From assembly GCF_000820145.1 (NCBI RefSeq), contig NZ_CDBW01000023.1, forward strand, positions 107,780 through 171,779: a DNA stretch of 64,000 nt, given 5' to 3'. This DNA comes from Aeromonas sobria. Lineage in GTDB: Bacteria; Pseudomonadota; Gammaproteobacteria; Enterobacterales; Aeromonadaceae. A program made the translations under genes and the position numbers. The notes below the pieces were generated by a model that made no database searches, was not told the origin of the DNA, and worked only from the letters and a program-made list of their open reading frames with translations. This document shows, one piece after another, positions 38,473 through 47,168 of the stretch (the first letter of the stretch is position 1; every line of letters begins with the position of its first letter).

Positions 38473-39678
38473 TTACTCCTTGCCGTGCAGCTCGCGCTGG
38501 GTCTTGACTGCAGCCGCCTTGATGGCGGTGCCTTCATTGCCCCAGGAGGCGCGCAGGGTGTTGACCAGCTCGGCGAGCCGCTCGTCATCCATGGTCCAGC
38601 CATAGCCCGGCATGTGGTAACCCAGATGGCCTTGGGTGACCGGTGTTTCGGCGCCGTGCAGCAGCACGTTGATCAGGCTAGACGGATCGCTCGCCAGCAC
38701 GGTGCGGTTGTTCACCAGCGAGGGGATGACGTGGTCATTGCCCTGGCCGTTGACCCCGTGACAGGTGGAGCAGTACATGGCGTAGTCCGCCTTGCCGCTG
38801 GCACTGGCATAGGCACGGGCCCCTTTCTCGGCCATCGGCTCATCTTTCAGATCGGTCAGATAGGTGGCGATGCTGGCCAGATCGGCGTCGCTGAAATACT
38901 GGCTGCTGTGAGTGATCACTTCCCCCATGGGGCCTGCGACCGCTTCATGTTGGCTGCGGCCGGTTTTCAGCAGATCGATCAGCGCCTGCTTGCTATAACG
39001 GCTACCGCGAATGTCGGGGGCATACCAGCCATCGAGGGCGGCACCGCTCAGGTAGACGGGATCCGCCTCGGTCAGCGCTTTCTCCTGCATGCCGAGCCCG
39101 CGCGGGGTGTGGCAGCTGCCGCAGTGACCGGCACCCTGCACCAGATAGGCGCCGCGGTTCCACTCTTCGCTCTTGCCGGCCACCGGGGTGAAGCGGCTGT
39201 CGTCGTGATAGAGCCAGTTCCAGCCTATCAGCGGCCAGCGCATGTTGAGCGGCCAGGGGATGTCGCTCTCCTTGTTGGCGATGGCCAGCGGCTGCACATC
39301 CTTCATCAAGTAGTGGTAGAGGGTGGTGAGATCCTCATCGCTCATCTTGGCGTAGGCGGTGTAGGGCATGGCCGGATAGAGCTGATGCCCGTCGCGGGCC
39401 ACCCCTTCACGCATCACCTTGATGAACTCCGGCAGGCTGTAGTTGCCGATACCGCGAGTCTTGTCGGGGGTGATGTTGGTGGCAAACACGGTGCCGATAG
39501 GGGTCGGGAACCCTTTGCCGCCCGCCAGCGGCTTGCTGGTCTCGCTGGTGTGGCAGGCGGCGCAATCGCCGAGCTTGGCCACGTATTCCCCCGCCGACAT
39601 GGCGGGGGCTGCGTTGGCGACAAGGGCGGGCAGGGCTAGCAGCAGGGCGCTGGCGGTCAGTGACAGGGTGCGGTTCAT
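38473..39678 (-). CDS. Tri-haem cytochrome c, electron acceptor of a flavin dehydrogenase
   Basis: The 401-residue precursor has a Sec signal (LLLALPALVANA-AP) and three CxxCH haem sites: CAACH near residue 41, CGSCH near 187 and CSTCH near 305. This is the layout of the cytochrome subunits of membrane-bound gluconate, sorbitol or alcohol dehydrogenases of acetic acid bacteria and pseudomonads. The periplasmic protein would pass electrons from the partner dehydrogenase to the quinone pool. The start at 39678 follows GGGAGGTGCCC and overlaps the stop of the flavoprotein gene as ATGA, so the two are coupled. Met ligands for the haems lie in the downstream loops (YHMPGYGW). Confidence 0.9.
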   Translation of the reverse strand: MNRTLSLTASALLLALPALVANAAPAMSAGEYVAKLGDCAACHTSETSKPLAGGKGFPTPIGTVFATNITPDKTRGIGNYSLPEFIKVMREGVARDGHQLYPAMPYTAYAKMSDEDLTTLYHYLMKDVQPLAIANKESDIPWPLNMRWPLIGWNWLYHDDSRFTPVAGKSEEWNRGAYLVQGAGHCGSCHTPRGLGMQEKALTEADPVYLSGAALDGWYAPDIRGSRYSKQALIDLLKTGRSQHEAVAGPMGEVITHSSQYFSDADLASIATYLTDLKDEPMAEKGARAYASASGKADYAMYCSTCHGVNGQGNDHVIPSLVNNRTVLASDPSSLINVLLHGAETPVTQGHLGYHMPGYGWTMDDERLAELVNTLRASWGNEGTAIKAAAVKTQRELHGKE

Positions 39679-41600
39679 TGGGCACCTCCCTTGCTGATGG
39701 CCACCAGCTCGTTGACGGCGCGCCACGCTTCGTCGATGGCGGCGTGGGCGTAGGGGCTCCAGCCTGCATCCGAGTTGGCGATGGTGATGTTGCCCACCGG
39801 CTGGCGACCAAGCTCAATCCATTTTTCGCACTGGGCTTCGTCATCAAACAGGGTGTTGGTGACATAGGAGTAGCCGTGAGACCAGCGGTTGACCGTGATG
39901 GCGAGGATATCCTGCTCATGGTTGAAACCGGCGCTGCCCAGCATCCCCTGCAACTGTTCGCGGATCATCTGCTCATGCTGCTCGAATGGCATGCCGAGGA
40001 TCATGGCGCGCCCCTTGCGGGACTGTTCGCGGGCCGAGAGGCCACTGCCCGGCAGGGTAGGTACATAGACCATGTGCAGGCACATGGGCTGATCCGGGCT
40101 CTTGGGATGCTCGTAGCCGCCGAGGTTGACCGGATAGTCGAGCTTGACCCGGCTGTAAGGGGCGGCCGGGGAGTAGACCTCATGCACCCCCAGCTTGACG
40201 AAGGCTTGCCAGTTCTTGATCACCACCTTGGTGTAGACCAGCGGCGCCTTGGCATTCTGGCGCAGCGCCTCCTTCTGGGGCTCCGGCATCTCGGGCACCA
40301 TGTAGGGGATCATCATGTTGTAGCCCGCCATGATCGACTGCTTGGCCCGCACCCGATGCAGTTTCCCCTCCTTTATGTAGGTGACATCCACGGCCAGCTT
40401 GCCATCGGCGAGGCGCACGTTTTTGGCCTGCAGTGCCGTGCTGCCCAAGCGCAACTGCACCTTGTGCTCAGGCAGGTCGAGTTTGCTGTAGTCAAACTTG
40501 GCCAGCACCACATCCTGCATGGTGTGACCCGGTGCCACTTGCGGGATCAGCTTGCGCACCATCAGGCGGGTGAGACCGGCGTTGCCATCTGGGAAGTGGA
40601 AGATGTAGGGATCGTCCAGCTCCGCCTGCTCCTCGGCATCCAGCGGCGTCAGATTGAGGCCATCAAAACCCGGCAAGGCGCAGAGGCGCGCATCGGCACA
40701 GGCGGTGGCGTCGATGCCGACCGCCTGGAAGTCGTTGGTGCGTTGCTGGAAGTAAGTGATCGCCCGCTCGCTCAGGCCCACCTTGTCACGCAGGAAGCTG
40801 GTGTAGCTGTTGCGAGTCACCCACTCGTCCTGCTGCTCGCGGGTCATGCCGCTCAGGTAGTCGATCTTCGACTCGTGCAGGGCCAACAGGGCAGCCTTGT
40901 CGGCATCATCCAGCGGGAAGTCACCGATAAACTCCGCCAGCGGCCGGCCGTTCAGGCGATCGCGGGGGATGTCGTCCGCCACGTTGTGACCCGGGTCCCC
41001 GCTCACTATCTTGTTGACACCAAAGTGCTTCTCGTCGAAATAGACGCCGCGGCTCAGCCCCAGATCCGGATAGAAGGTCTGCTGGAAGCCGGCCGCCAGT
41101 TCGTCGATGTTGACCTCCAGCGCCTTGAGCAGCCCCAGCGCCACCGGGCTGTAGACCGAGCGCGGGGATTGCAGGGATTCGCTGCCGCCATAACCCAGCC
41201 GCAGGCCATCGGGGGTGGTGAACTCGTTGCGCTTGGCGTGGCCGCCAAAGTCGTCGTGGTTGTCGAGCAGCAGGATCTTCTTATCCGCGCCGAGCAACTG
41301 CTGATAGAAGCAGGCGGCGGCCAGACCGCTGATCCCGGCGCCGACGATCACCAGATCGACCTCTCCCTCAAGGGGAATATTGGCGAAGTCATACTGCTTG
41401 CCGTCACGGGCGATGCTGTGGGCCGGTTCGAAAGAGCCTGGGTGGTTGCCGCGCAGGCCGGTGAGGGCGGGCGGGTAGGCCAGGGTTTTATCCGCCAGCG
41501 CGCTGCCGCCTTCGGCAGCCTTGAGCAGATTGATGGGGGCGATGCCTGCCGCAATGGTGATGGCAACGCCATTGAGAAAATCTCTGCGTGTAATACTCAT
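39675..41600 (-). CDS. Tat-exported FAD-dependent dehydrogenase, spermidine dehydrogenase-like
   Basis: The 641-residue flavoprotein begins with a twin-arginine signal, SITRRDFL followed by a hydrophobic stretch, so it is exported folded with FAD. The dinucleotide-binding motif VDLVIVGAGISGLAAACFY lies near residues 80-98 and GGHAKRNEF follows. The C-terminal TVNRWSHGYSY region and overall length resemble Pseudomonas SpdH, which oxidises spermidine; other amines are possible. Electrons would go to the tri-haem cytochrome encoded next, rather than to oxygen. The symbol is left open because the substrate is inferred from general resemblance. Confidence 0.8.
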   Translation of the reverse strand: MSITRRDFLNGVAITIAAGIAPINLLKAAEGGSALADKTLAYPPALTGLRGNHPGSFEPAHSIARDGKQYDFANIPLEGEVDLVIVGAGISGLAAACFYQQLLGADKKILLLDNHDDFGGHAKRNEFTTPDGLRLGYGGSESLQSPRSVYSPVALGLLKALEVNIDELAAGFQQTFYPDLGLSRGVYFDEKHFGVNKIVSGDPGHNVADDIPRDRLNGRPLAEFIGDFPLDDADKAALLALHESKIDYLSGMTREQQDEWVTRNSYTSFLRDKVGLSERAITYFQQRTNDFQAVGIDATACADARLCALPGFDGLNLTPLDAEEQAELDDPYIFHFPDGNAGLTRLMVRKLIPQVAPGHTMQDVVLAKFDYSKLDLPEHKVQLRLGSTALQAKNVRLADGKLAVDVTYIKEGKLHRVRAKQSIMAGYNMMIPYMVPEMPEPQKEALRQNAKAPLVYTKVVIKNWQAFVKLGVHEVYSPAAPYSRVKLDYPVNLGGYEHPKSPDQPMCLHMVYVPTLPGSGLSAREQSRKGRAMILGMPFEQHEQMIREQLQGMLGSAGFNHEQDILAITVNRWSHGYSYVTNTLFDDEAQCEKWIELGRQPVGNITIANSDAGWSPYAHAAIDEAWRAVNELVAISKGGAQ

Positions 41601-41967
41601 GGCAATCCCTGTGTTAGGAGAAGTAATGAATAAGTGGATTCATTATGGGAGGGAGACACAGATCCTGTTCAGGATTGGGCGCAGAATCTACCGTTATCCT
41701 CACGCCGAGTCCATACGATTGCTAATGGATTATTAAGCACCATTTTCCTGCTTGTGACGAGAGTGATGCGCTGATGGGGATGATTTGCCCTGTCGCAGGG
41801 GCGCAGATCTCCCGGCTTGGGCCGGTCAATGATTGCCGCAGTTGATTAGTTTTGGAGGCGTTCGGGCATCTTTGTCGACTCGGGGGGATGATCGCGCTAA
41901 GATCTTAACTACTTGTTTTATCGACTCTCTTTTTACTCACTGGCGTGATAGCCATTCTGGAGGCGCA
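41601..41967. other. Promoter-containing gap between the flavoprotein and DUF805 genes
   Basis: The gap must hold divergent promoters for the Tat flavoprotein (left) and the DUF805 gene (right). The open frame entering from 41833 has no ribosome site and is not thought to be coding before 41968. No further element was recognised. Confidence 0.45.
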
Positions 41968-42342
41968 ATGAACTGGTATATCTCGGTCCTCAAGCAATAT
42001 GCGGTATTTAGCGGGCGGGCTCGCCGCACTGAATACTGGATGTTCGTGCTGTGCAACGTCATCGTTATGCTGCTGCTCGGCATGGTGGACAAGCTGATTG
42101 GCGGCGACAAGGAGCTGATCAGTTCCATCTATTCGCTGGCGGTGCTGCTGCCGTCATTGGCTGTGGCGGCCCGTCGCTTGCACGACACCGACCGCAGCGG
42201 CTGGTGGCTGCTGCTCGGGCTCATCCCCATCATCGGCACCCTGGTGCTCATCTACTTTATGGTTTGCAACGGCCAGCAGGGACCGAACCGCTTCGGTGAC
42301 GATCCCAAAGCGGCCCCCTCGCAGGGCTTTATGGTCAGTTAA
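41968..42342 (+). CDS. DUF805 family inner-membrane protein (YhaH/YhaI-like)
   Basis: The 124-residue protein shows the DUF805 pattern: MNWYISVLKQYAVFSGRARR at the start, a tyrosine/tryptophan pair before the first helix, three to four membrane helices, and RRLHDTDRSGWWLLL in the middle. It ends in the cytoplasmic GPNRFGDDP motif. The function is unknown. TGGAGGCGCA precedes the ATG at 41968. A bidirectional terminator follows. Confidence 0.88.
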   Translation: MNWYISVLKQYAVFSGRARRTEYWMFVLCNVIVMLLLGMVDKLIGGDKELISSIYSLAVLLPSLAVAARRLHDTDRSGWWLLLGLIPIIGTLVLIYFMVCNGQQGPNRFGDDPKAAPSQGFMVS

Positions 42343-42361
42343 GGAAAGCGGCTGGGCCAAT

Positions 42362-42399
42362 AAAAAGAGAGGGAGGCATGACGCCGCCCTCTCTTTTTT
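42362..42399. terminator. Bidirectional terminator after the DUF805 gene
   Basis: AAGAGAGGG (42365-42373) pairs with CCCTCTCTT (42387-42395), with an inner GGC/GCC pair. T residues follow on the forward side and A-run equivalents precede it, so it can also end the convergent DUF218 gene. Confidence 0.85.
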
Positions 42400-42413
42400 G
42401 TTTTGATGGCCGA

Positions 42414-43517
42414 TCAACGCTCCAGCAGGGGGGCGGAGCGGTAGCTCCACATGCCGTAGGTGCGCAGGGCGTCGCGGTAGATGCCGAGCAGCTCGCTTTC
42501 GCTCGGGGTGGCCAGCTCCTCGAGGGGCTTGTCGGGGTAGCTGACGCTCGCCACCTTGAGGTTGGCCGGACCAATCTGGTCGCAGGCTACTTCCAGCACC
42601 GTCTGGCCCCGGCGCACATGGCTGGCGGAGCTCACCAGCAGCGCATAGTCAATCTGGTGGCGGGCGAGGGCATAGGCGCTGTAGAGGGCGTTATCCACCG
42701 TGCTGGTGGCGTAGTTCTCTTCAATCAGCCGACTGCGGTCGATGCCGTGGTTGGCCAGCCAGTCCGCCATCAGCTTGCCCTCGGTCTGGCGGTTCTGGGG
42801 TACGCCGCCGGTCAGGATGAGCAGCGCCTCCGGGTCGGCCTTGGCCAGCGCCAGCGTGGTTTGCAGGCGGCCCAGCAGGATCTTGTCCATGCTGCCGTCG
42901 GGATTGAGGGCGTAGCCCAGGGTGACGATGGCGCGTTTGCCCTCCTGGGTAGCCTTGAGTTGATCCCCGGTCAGTTCGGTCTGCAGCGGGGCGGCAGTGA
43001 TCCGCTGCACTCGGGCGATGATCTCCTCCAGATCGGCGGCGCGGCCGCTGTTGCGATCCGCCACTTTCGCCAGATAGCTGCGGGAGGCCTCCTTGTTGCC
43101 CTTCACCAGCTGCCAGATGGCGAGATAGCTGTTGATGTCGAGATCATCGGGGGCGACGGCCTGCGCCTGCTCCAGCAAGGTGATGGCGCGGCTCAGGTTG
43201 CCGTTGTAGATCTGGGCGTTGGCGGCCGAGATCAGCAGGTCGGTGCGGTAGGGTTCAAGCTGGTAGGCGGCCAGCAGCCGCTCGGTCACCAGCTCCATAT
43301 TGCTCGGCATCTTGGCGGTAAAACCGGCGTGGGAGATCTTGGCTGGCGACTTGTAGATCTGCAGCGCCTCACCGAGCAGCATATCCACCGTCTGGCGTTT
43401 GCTGACCAGGGTATTGAGGTCGTGCTCCATCTGCATCGAGCTTTCTGCCGCCTGCAGGGCGAGGGGAGAGAGCGTCAGCAGGCCGCCGAGGGTCAGGGCA
43501 AGAAGGGTCTGTTTCAT
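42414..43517 (-). CDS. Periplasmic TPR plus DUF218 (YdcF/ElyC-like) protein
   Basis: The 367-residue precursor begins with a Sec signal (LTLSPLALQA-AE). About residues 75-170 are helical TPR-like repeats (LLAAYQLEPYRTDLLISAANAQ, AITLLEQAQAVAPDD). From about 190 a DUF218 domain follows: IVTLGYALNPDGSM, LILTGGVPQNRQTEGKLM and STVDNALYSAYAL. DUF218 proteins are linked to envelope carbohydrate metabolism and vancomycin sensitivity in E. coli (SanA, ElyC), but this fusion is not one of those. AGAGGAATCC supports the start at 43517. Confidence 0.8.
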   Translation of the reverse strand: MKQTLLALTLGGLLTLSPLALQAAESSMQMEHDLNTLVSKRQTVDMLLGEALQIYKSPAKISHAGFTAKMPSNMELVTERLLAAYQLEPYRTDLLISAANAQIYNGNLSRAITLLEQAQAVAPDDLDINSYLAIWQLVKGNKEASRSYLAKVADRNSGRAADLEEIIARVQRITAAPLQTELTGDQLKATQEGKRAIVTLGYALNPDGSMDKILLGRLQTTLALAKADPEALLILTGGVPQNRQTEGKLMADWLANHGIDRSRLIEENYATSTVDNALYSAYALARHQIDYALLVSSASHVRRGQTVLEVACDQIGPANLKVASVSYPDKPLEELATPSESELLGIYRDALRTYGMWSYRSAPLLER

Positions 43518-43675
43518 CGAAGGATTCCTCTGTCGGGCTGAATCGCGCCATGGTGCGCCGGCTTGTGGGCCGATGGGATAAGGCAAAAGTGCGTCAATTC
43601 AGTCTGTTAGTGCCAAAGAGGGGGCAATATACCAGCTAACGGTGCGGCAAACTGTGAGTCGGGGCGGGTTGCCTG

Positions 43676-43826
43676 GTTGCCACTGTCAGGGATGTATCCC
43701 TGTGGCAACAAAGGGCCTGCAGGCATCTAAAAGGGGCAGGGGGAACCGGCTTCCCCCTGCTGTGAGGGACGCTGGCCCCTCCCTCTATCTATCGCGATTC
43801 AAGATAGATGGGGTGTCAATCTATCT
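43676..43826. other. Three inverted repeats in the gap before the nuclease gene
   Basis: GTTGCCAC (43676-43683)/GTGGCAAC (43702-43709) encloses AGGGAT/ATCCCT. GCAGGGGGAA (43736-43745)/TTCCCCCTGC (43751-43760) is perfect with a five-base loop. AGATAGAT (43802-43809)/ATCTATCT (43819-43826) is third. The gap 43518-43844 has no recognised gene. The last repeat may end the nuclease transcript; the first two are unexplained. Confidence 0.55.
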
Positions 43827-43844
43827 GCTAATGAGTATTCGCGG

Positions 43845-44597
43845 TCAGTTCCACATCTGGGAGACGCGGGCTTCCAGCGTCTCTTGCTGCTCTTCGGGCA
43901 TATCGCTGAAGAAGTTGAGCTGGGTCTGCTCCTCCACCTGACGCACCGAGACCCGGTAGTCGGCGATCTGGCTGATGGGCACCTCTTCTTGCGGCATGAT
44001 AAAGGCGATGGCCTGCAGTTTGGCCGGGTCCATCACGATCTTGTAGTAGGCGCTCGGGATCGCCACCCCCTGACCGATGGACTCTTCAGAGCCGGTAAAA
44101 ATGGGGCCGGTGATCACCTGCACCTCCTTGCGGGAGACCGCCCACTTGTTCACCTTGTCCTCCAGCACGCGCCACGCCTTCTGGTTGAGCACCCCGATCT
44201 GCGGCGTCATATTGCTCAGCAGGAAGCTCTCTTTCATGGTGTTCTTGTTCGATTTCATGTCCCCCGCCGGGGCCTGATGACCACGGTCATAACCGGATCC
44301 CTTGTAGTCGGAGAGGGTGGCGCGGTAGGCAACCGGGATCTCCTTGTCCTCGGCGAAGGCATCCTTGCGCGGCACTGTGCCCTGTGCGCTCTGGGCGGTC
44401 ATCCGGTAGGAGACCCAGTCCGCCACCTTGTAGTCGTAGTTGTAGCCAACGGCATACCCTTCACGGCAGAGCTTCTGATCCGATTCGGAGGGGAGGCCGA
44501 AGCGCACGTGCTCGCCGCACGCCCAGTGGGCAGCCAGCAAGGGGGTAGCAGTGAGGGTGAGGGTAACAGCCATAACCAATTTATTGATTTTTATCAT
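43845..44597 (-). CDS. Secreted DNA/RNA non-specific endonuclease
   Basis: The 250-residue precursor has a signal peptide (TLTATPLLA-AH) and the endonuclease_NS domain. YDRGHQAPAGDM is the catalytic DRGH motif, with His as general base, and SFLLSNMTPQ with a following Asn/Gln region binds the metal. Four cysteines in the first 50 mature residues may form disulfides, as in exported nucleases. The start at 44597 with GGAG upstream gives a proper signal; the frame to 44702 is rejected. Likely role: nutrient release from extracellular DNA or clearance of neutrophil traps (family inference). Confidence 0.9.
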   Translation of the reverse strand: MIKINKLVMAVTLTLTATPLLAAHWACGEHVRFGLPSESDQKLCREGYAVGYNYDYKVADWVSYRMTAQSAQGTVPRKDAFAEDKEIPVAYRATLSDYKGSGYDRGHQAPAGDMKSNKNTMKESFLLSNMTPQIGVLNQKAWRVLEDKVNKWAVSRKEVQVITGPIFTGSEESIGQGVAIPSAYYKIVMDPAKLQAIAFIMPQEEVPISQIADYRVSVRQVEEQTQLNFFSDMPEEQQETLEARVSQMWN

Positions 44598-44783
44598 TTT
44601 TGTGATGCTCCAGTTTAGTAGGCGGAGCCATTTGACATGAGATCTGACCAGCGCTTCAATCGCTGTTTTTTTAGCGGTCACCGTTCTGTGACGGCTCGCC
44701 AAGATCCGTGATGTGACTGGTTAATATGTTTTAAATCAGTGGCTTGGTCGGTGGGATGATGTGCGGTTGCTCGGCAGGCAATG

Positions 44784-44808
44784 AAAAGGGGCCCGTGATG
44801 GGCCCCTT
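44784..44808 (-). terminator. Intrinsic terminator of the PTS gene
   Basis: AAGGGGCCC (44786-44794) pairs with GGGCCCCTT (44800-44808), and TTTTC follows on the reverse strand. Confidence 0.85.
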
Positions 44809-44832
44809 GTGATCGGTGGAGTCTGACTGCTA

Positions 44833-46725
44833 TCAGGCGGCGTTTGCCTTGTTGCCCAGGGTGCGGGCCAGCAGACCTTCCGGATTGTGAATCGCCTCTT
44901 TGGTCTTCACATCGATGACTTCGATATCGGTGAAGCGTTCGCGGTATTTGATCGCCACATCGTGAGCGAAGATAACGTAGCGAGCGTTGGCGACATCCTT
45001 GGCGGTGATGCGGTTGATGATGCCGTTGGCGCCTTGGGTCTCGACCTTGATCTTGATCCCCTGCTTGGCAGCTGCCTTCTGCAGGCTCTTGGCGGCCAGG
45101 AAGGTGTGGGCAACACCGGACGGGCAGGCTGTGATGGCCAGCACGTCAGCTTCACCTTCCGCTTCGATGATCTCGAAGCTGGTTTGGGTGGTTGTCACGT
45201 CATCTTCTTCGCTCACCGGCTTCTTCAGCAGGTTGACGATGATGGCCGTGGTCAGGGCGCCGAGGACGGTACCCAGGATGTAACCCATCTTGCCTTCTAC
45301 TACCGGCAGGACAATCCAGCCACCCCAAGGGGCGTGGTTGATACTGTGCATCATGAAGCCGGTGATGTTGCCGACGATACCGCCTGCGACGATGGCCGGG
45401 ATAACACGCACGGGGTCAGCAGCGGCGAACGGGATAGCACCTTCACTGATACCGATCATGCCCATGATGGCGGCCGCTTTGCCGGATTCACGCTCTTCTT
45501 TCTTGTAACGCTTCGGAGACATGAAGGTAGCCAGTGCCATACCCAGTGGCGGCACACAGATGGCGATACCGACACCACCCATCAGCCAGGGCTGGGTGTT
45601 GACCTGAGTCTGGGCAAACAGGGTGGCAACCTTGTTGACCGGGCCGCCCATATCGAAGGCAGTCATACCACCCAGAATGGCACCCAACATCACTTTACCT
45701 GAGCCCGCCATGCTGGAGAGCCAGTGGTTCATCCCTTCCATCATGGCGGCGATCGGGGCACCGATCCCCCACATCACGATGCCGCACACCAGGAAGGTAC
45801 CGATTAGCGGATAGATGAAGATGGAACCTAGCGAGGTCATGGAGTCAGGCAACTTGATCCGCTTGAGCTGATTGACCACGAAACCGGCTATAAAGCCCAC
45901 CAGAATGGCGCCGAGGAAACCGGTTTGATAGTGCTGAACGGCAATCCAGGAGCCGATCATGCCCGGGGCCAGGCCCGGTTTGTCAGCCAGTGAGTAGGCG
46001 ATGTAGCCACCCAGTACGGCGGTAAACAGGGTCAGACCGGCGATACCCATGGTAGCCATGTCTTTGAGGAAGCCCGCTTCCGGCACGGCGCCCTTGCCGC
46101 TCAGCATCACTGACAGCGACAGCAGGACACCGCCCGCCACGATGAAGGGGATCATGTGGGAGGTACCAAACAGCAGATGTTGCTTCATGGTATTGAGGCG
46201 ATCCTTGAAGGTGCGCTCTTCGGGGGCTGCCGGAGCAGTGGCTGCCGGTTTGGCGGCAGGGGCAGGCTTTGCCACTTTCGGGCCTTGCTTGAGCAGGGTC
46301 AGCGCTTGCTCAACGGTAGTGGCCGCTTTCATCTGCTCGATAAAACCGGGTTCCAGCAGACGGGTAGAGAGCTCGGCCAGCACTTCGATGTGGTGGTTGG
46401 CGCCGCCATCCGGGGAGGCGATCATGAAGATCAGCTGGGTCGGCTTGCCATCTTCGGCGCCGTACTCGATACCTTGGCGGCTGACACCGATGGCAATGGC
46501 AGGGCGGCTGACGGCCTTGCTCTTGGCATGGGGCAGGGCGACACCTTGCTCGAAGCCGGTGCAGTCCAGCTGCTCGCGGGCCCAGACATCTTTGACGAAC
46601 TGCTGTTGATCAGACACAGCGCCATCGCGCGCCAGCATCTGTGCCATCTCGTCGAACAGGGCCTCCTTGCTGGTGGCCTTCAACTCCAGGCAGATGAGTC
46701 TGCCGTTGGTCATGGTGGGTAACAT
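44833..46725 (-). CDS. PTS EIIABC permease, fructose family, probable mannose transporter
   Basis: The 630-residue permease has order A-C-B. EIIA (residues 1-145) holds the phosphohistidine in GVALPHAKS. An Ala/Pro linker (about 150-170) leads to the membrane EIIC (about 180-510; FDMGGPVNKVA is the conserved loop). EIIB (about 530-625) carries the phosphocysteine in ACPSGVAHTF. E. coli FruA has a different domain order. The locus of four GH92 mannosidases, manA and an AraC gene suggests mannose uptake as mannose 6-phosphate. A Vibrio cholerae cluster of EIIABC, ManA and an AraC protein is similar (memory). AGGAGAGTGAG precedes the start, and the upstream gap holds a palindrome and a CRP-like site. 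Confidence 0.88.
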   Translation of the reverse strand: MLPTMTNGRLICLELKATSKEALFDEMAQMLARDGAVSDQQQFVKDVWAREQLDCTGFEQGVALPHAKSKAVSRPAIAIGVSRQGIEYGAEDGKPTQLIFMIASPDGGANHHIEVLAELSTRLLEPGFIEQMKAATTVEQALTLLKQGPKVAKPAPAAKPAATAPAAPEERTFKDRLNTMKQHLLFGTSHMIPFIVAGGVLLSLSVMLSGKGAVPEAGFLKDMATMGIAGLTLFTAVLGGYIAYSLADKPGLAPGMIGSWIAVQHYQTGFLGAILVGFIAGFVVNQLKRIKLPDSMTSLGSIFIYPLIGTFLVCGIVMWGIGAPIAAMMEGMNHWLSSMAGSGKVMLGAILGGMTAFDMGGPVNKVATLFAQTQVNTQPWLMGGVGIAICVPPLGMALATFMSPKRYKKEERESGKAAAIMGMIGISEGAIPFAAADPVRVIPAIVAGGIVGNITGFMMHSINHAPWGGWIVLPVVEGKMGYILGTVLGALTTAIIVNLLKKPVSEEDDVTTTQTSFEIIEAEGEADVLAITACPSGVAHTFLAAKSLQKAAAKQGIKIKVETQGANGIINRITAKDVANARYVIFAHDVAIKYRERFTDIEVIDVKTKEAIHNPEGLLARTLGNKANAA

Positions 46726-46873
46726 CTCACTCTCCTTTCCCGTCAGGGCTAAGTCATGCGTTGCGAATTGGGCTCATTATTGCCCTCACAGGTTGGGTTG
46801 GACAGGCGATGAATGTAGCAATAACTGGATTTTTGTTGCATGGTTCTGCCGGTGTGATCCAGCTCGCAAAGTG

Positions 46874-46889
46874 TTGAGTGGTGACTCAA
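46874..46889. promoter_or_regulatory. Palindrome upstream of the PTS gene
   Basis: TTGAGT-GGTG-ACTCAA is a perfect 6+6 inverted repeat about 150 bp before the PTS start. It could be an operator; no protein can be assigned to it. Confidence 0.4.
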
Positions 46890-46918
46890 TAGCTGTTTTT
46901 GTTTAATTGATGGCGGGA

Positions 46919-46934
46919 TGTGACAGCGGTCAAG
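46919..46934. promoter_or_regulatory. CRP-like site upstream of the PTS gene
   Basis: TGTGA-CAGCGG-TCAAG matches the CRP core TGTGAN6TCACA at eight of ten positions, about 195 bp before the PTS start. Confidence 0.35.
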
Positions 46935-47054
46935 GTATGGCAGAAAAACCCTTGCAACGAACTTTAAGGCCATTTTTTGCGGTTTATTGCCCGATTTAAG
47001 GCGGTTTTCAGAAAAAACGGGTTTATTGCTGTGCTGCCGTTCCCCACTGGAAAA

Positions 47055-47106
47055 TAAAACGGCCCGGCGCTGATTGGATTTTATCAATCCATCTGGCGTG
47101 GGCCGT
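47055..47106 (-). terminator. Probable terminator of the first GH92 gene
   Basis: CGGCCC (47061-47066) pairs with GGGCCG (47101-47106), with an inner hairpin around TGGAT/ATCCA. The reverse strand then reads TTTTATTTT. Confidence 0.6.
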
Positions 47107-47168
47107 AGGGTATCACAAAGTGACATTTGCGGGTTACGTGCTGAATGTCACTTCAATGCTATGGCTCG

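Noticed and set aside
39660..41633. 657-codon forward frame opposite the Tat flavoprotein gene
   Set aside because: The reverse frame has a Tat signal, an FAD motif and a 4-bp overlap with the cytochrome gene. The forward frame is a compositional shadow.
43676..43760. Possibility that the hairpins are an integron attC site or CRISPR repeats
   Set aside because: They differ from each other in sequence, no spacer periodicity exists, and no integron core sites or cas genes are near.
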